Source: Acridotheres tristis (Eukaryota > Chordata > Aves > Passeriformes > Sturnidae). From it: 64,000 nucleotides of DNA. The notes under the pieces are model-generated. The model was not told where the DNA came from and made no database searches. It worked only from the letters and a program-made list of their open reading frames with translations. Numbering within the stretch: position 1 is the stretch's first letter; each line of letters begins with the position of its first letter. Shown piece by piece: positions 62,176 to 64,000 of the stretch. A program made the translations under genes and the position numbers. The stretch lies in assembly GCA_037013685.1 (NCBI GenBank), contig CM072894.1:31613029-31677028 (forward strand). Direction: 5' to 3'.

Positions 62176-64000
62176 GAGATCAATAAGCACTAAGGTGAGC
62201 AGTGGGTATCTCTTTAATGTAAGATCCTGTTTGATCTTCCTCTGTCCAGCTGAGACAAAGAATGTGCATGCTGTGTATCAAGTGCAGGCTGCAGCCTGAG
62301 CTCCAGCTCAAATTTATTTATAATACACAGTGAGTACATGGTTTCAAGGTTATATCATTGGCTTGAAAACCTTAAGGAGGGATTGTGAGCTGCATTTGTG
62401 GCTCCCTTCCTGCCATGGGCATGGGTACATAAGAGAAACCAAGGGCAAGTGCATGAACTTCCATCCTTGGTCTGATGGACACATGGAAGAACATTGTTAA
62501 GTGCATGTTAAGCTACACGTGCTAACTCAAAAATATGGTCATGGCTTTCCTTAAAATTTTCTCAAAAGTCCTTTCTCTCTATGTTGAGAATAAGCAAGAT
62601 CAATCCTCCCCAGAAGGTGAAGTTCAAAGCTGCTATTTCTGAAAACAGTTTAGAAGGAAAATGCCACATCGGTTTTGGCTCTGACACCTTGTGAGCATTT
62701 CTAGGTGTCTTTCAACTTACTCTTTTGTGAAACAAACAATACAGGTAAGAAGAGAGCTGGCATACACTTATCCTGCATTAAAATGATGGTTGTGTTGAAA
62801 TTATTTCAGAGAGCTTTTTGGTTTTACATGAATTATGAGTTGTAAACTTTTCTTAATGGAAACATCTGAAACATTTACCTTGTGAAACCATTATTGCCAA
62901 TTTCCCATTGGTTTTATGTGTAGGAGAATAATATGACGTTTCATCAGGTATACAAGGTATTCTGAAAAGTATAAGAAATATTGTGTGGAAAACTGTGTTT
63001 CCATAAATAGTGGTTAAGTTTTTCTGCACCTGTGAATGCTAAGTGTTACACACTGGTATCAGATAGGAATAGCTGGGTTACACAGCCTCTCAAGGTCATT
63101 TTCACATCCAGATTCTAGTGTTTATGGTATGATCATAAACAATCTGTCTATCAGTCATTTATCAATGGATTTAATGGTGTGTATTTTTGTCTTTGCTTGT
63201 TTGCTTGTTCGGGTTGCTTTTCTTAAATTCATTTAATACTGACATTTTTAACAAGAAACCATTGTGCTCAAATGTTTTAGGGATCTTCAGTAGAACTGAT
63301 CACCTAGAATCCCAATGTCTCCCTTTATTTGTACCCACTTACTCCCATGTTTTGAACAGGCCTGTTGGTAAGAGTGCTTTAGAGTTTATGCTGAATGTCT
63401 AAATTCCCACTATCCTGAGATGGTCTCATTTCATTAGGTCTTGCTTAATTTCTTCTTCAGTGTTATTTTCTTTTTTCCTTCCACAATAACCTAATGTATA
63501 AAACTTAAAAGGTCTGCAGACACTAAGAAATGAAAAGGAGAGTGATTCATCTTGGCTGTGGACTGAACAATAGATTTCATCACTGTCACTGCTGAGCAGA
63601 GTTCCTTGTCTGCTCCTGACATGATAACAGTCAGCTGCACTACCAGCCTCCAGTGCCCCAGGAGGGAAGCTGACTGCCAGCTCTGACTGTGGATATTTTA
63701 TTTTTTTTTTTGTAGCACCATAGAATAGAATCTAAAGCTAGGTCTATACTAGCAAACAAAGAATTTAAAACTATTTGAATATTTGCTGTTTCTATTTCCA
63801 ATGTAGACTTTATAGAGACATGAGAATATTTCTGGAAATTCTTAATTAATCCATAGACTGTTTAAGAAAAGAAAAACTTGAATGGCTGCTAGCTTTGTCT
63901 GCTCAGTGTTTTGCCCTTCCCAGTCTGATCTGTGTGGCTCAGCCAGAGCTGGAGCCTCTTCTTAAGGCAGAGAGGATGTTTAGATTTCCTGCTGCAGTGT
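62176..64000. other. AT-rich noncoding sequence
   Basis: No gene, RNA gene or repeat is recognised apart from a short T run near 63702-63711. Frames are of chance length. Confidence 0.6.

Noticed and set aside
63718..63740. CATAGAATAGAATC resembling the octamer tail of avian CR1
   Set aside because: Only about one and a half imperfect units, and no CR1 body next to it.

Overview
The window looks like vertebrate nuclear DNA, most likely from a bird. It is AT-rich overall, has no operon-like coding, and shows almost no recognisable recent transposons. Its few dispersed repeats are very old SINE relics of the MIR/CORE type. One GC-rich piece has the layout of an endogenous retrovirus LTR, of a style I associate with songbirds. 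The bird call is inference; no protein in the window fixes the taxon.

It reads as a long intergenic or intronic stretch. None of the open frames of 60-190 codons looks like a known protein, and I treat nearly all as chance frames. The longest ones lie in GC-rich patches or in the purine tract, where stop codons are rare. I found no tRNA, rRNA, snRNA, CRISPR array or prokaryotic feature.

Layout: 1-12.4 kb is AT-rich, with two MIR relics (about 3.4 and 9.5 kb), a 21-base T run and a hexanucleotide microsatellite (8.5 kb). A CpG-poor GC-rich patch lies at 12.4-12.6 kb. From 12.6 to 31.8 kb there is single-copy AT-rich sequence with a stem-loop at 16.0 kb and a well-preserved MIR at 22.2 kb. A second CpG-poor GC-rich patch lies at 31.8-32.2 kb. 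An ancient SINE tail is at 36.0 kb. CpG-enriched sequence appears at 39.2-39.4 kb and at 41.3-42.25 kb; the latter is split by a 328-bp purine microsatellite. The best single coding candidate is one possible internal exon at 49298-49438. A strong CpG island at 53.64-54.45 kb opens with a 48-50 bp minisatellite and is followed by the LTR-like element at 54.57-54.87 kb. The rest, to 64 kb, is AT-rich with one more MIR relic.

The points of most interest are the two CpG islands as possible promoters of unannotated transcripts, the candidate exon, the retained MIR copies as possible old regulatory elements, and the hairpin at 16.0 kb. I see no evidence for a new multi-gene system here.
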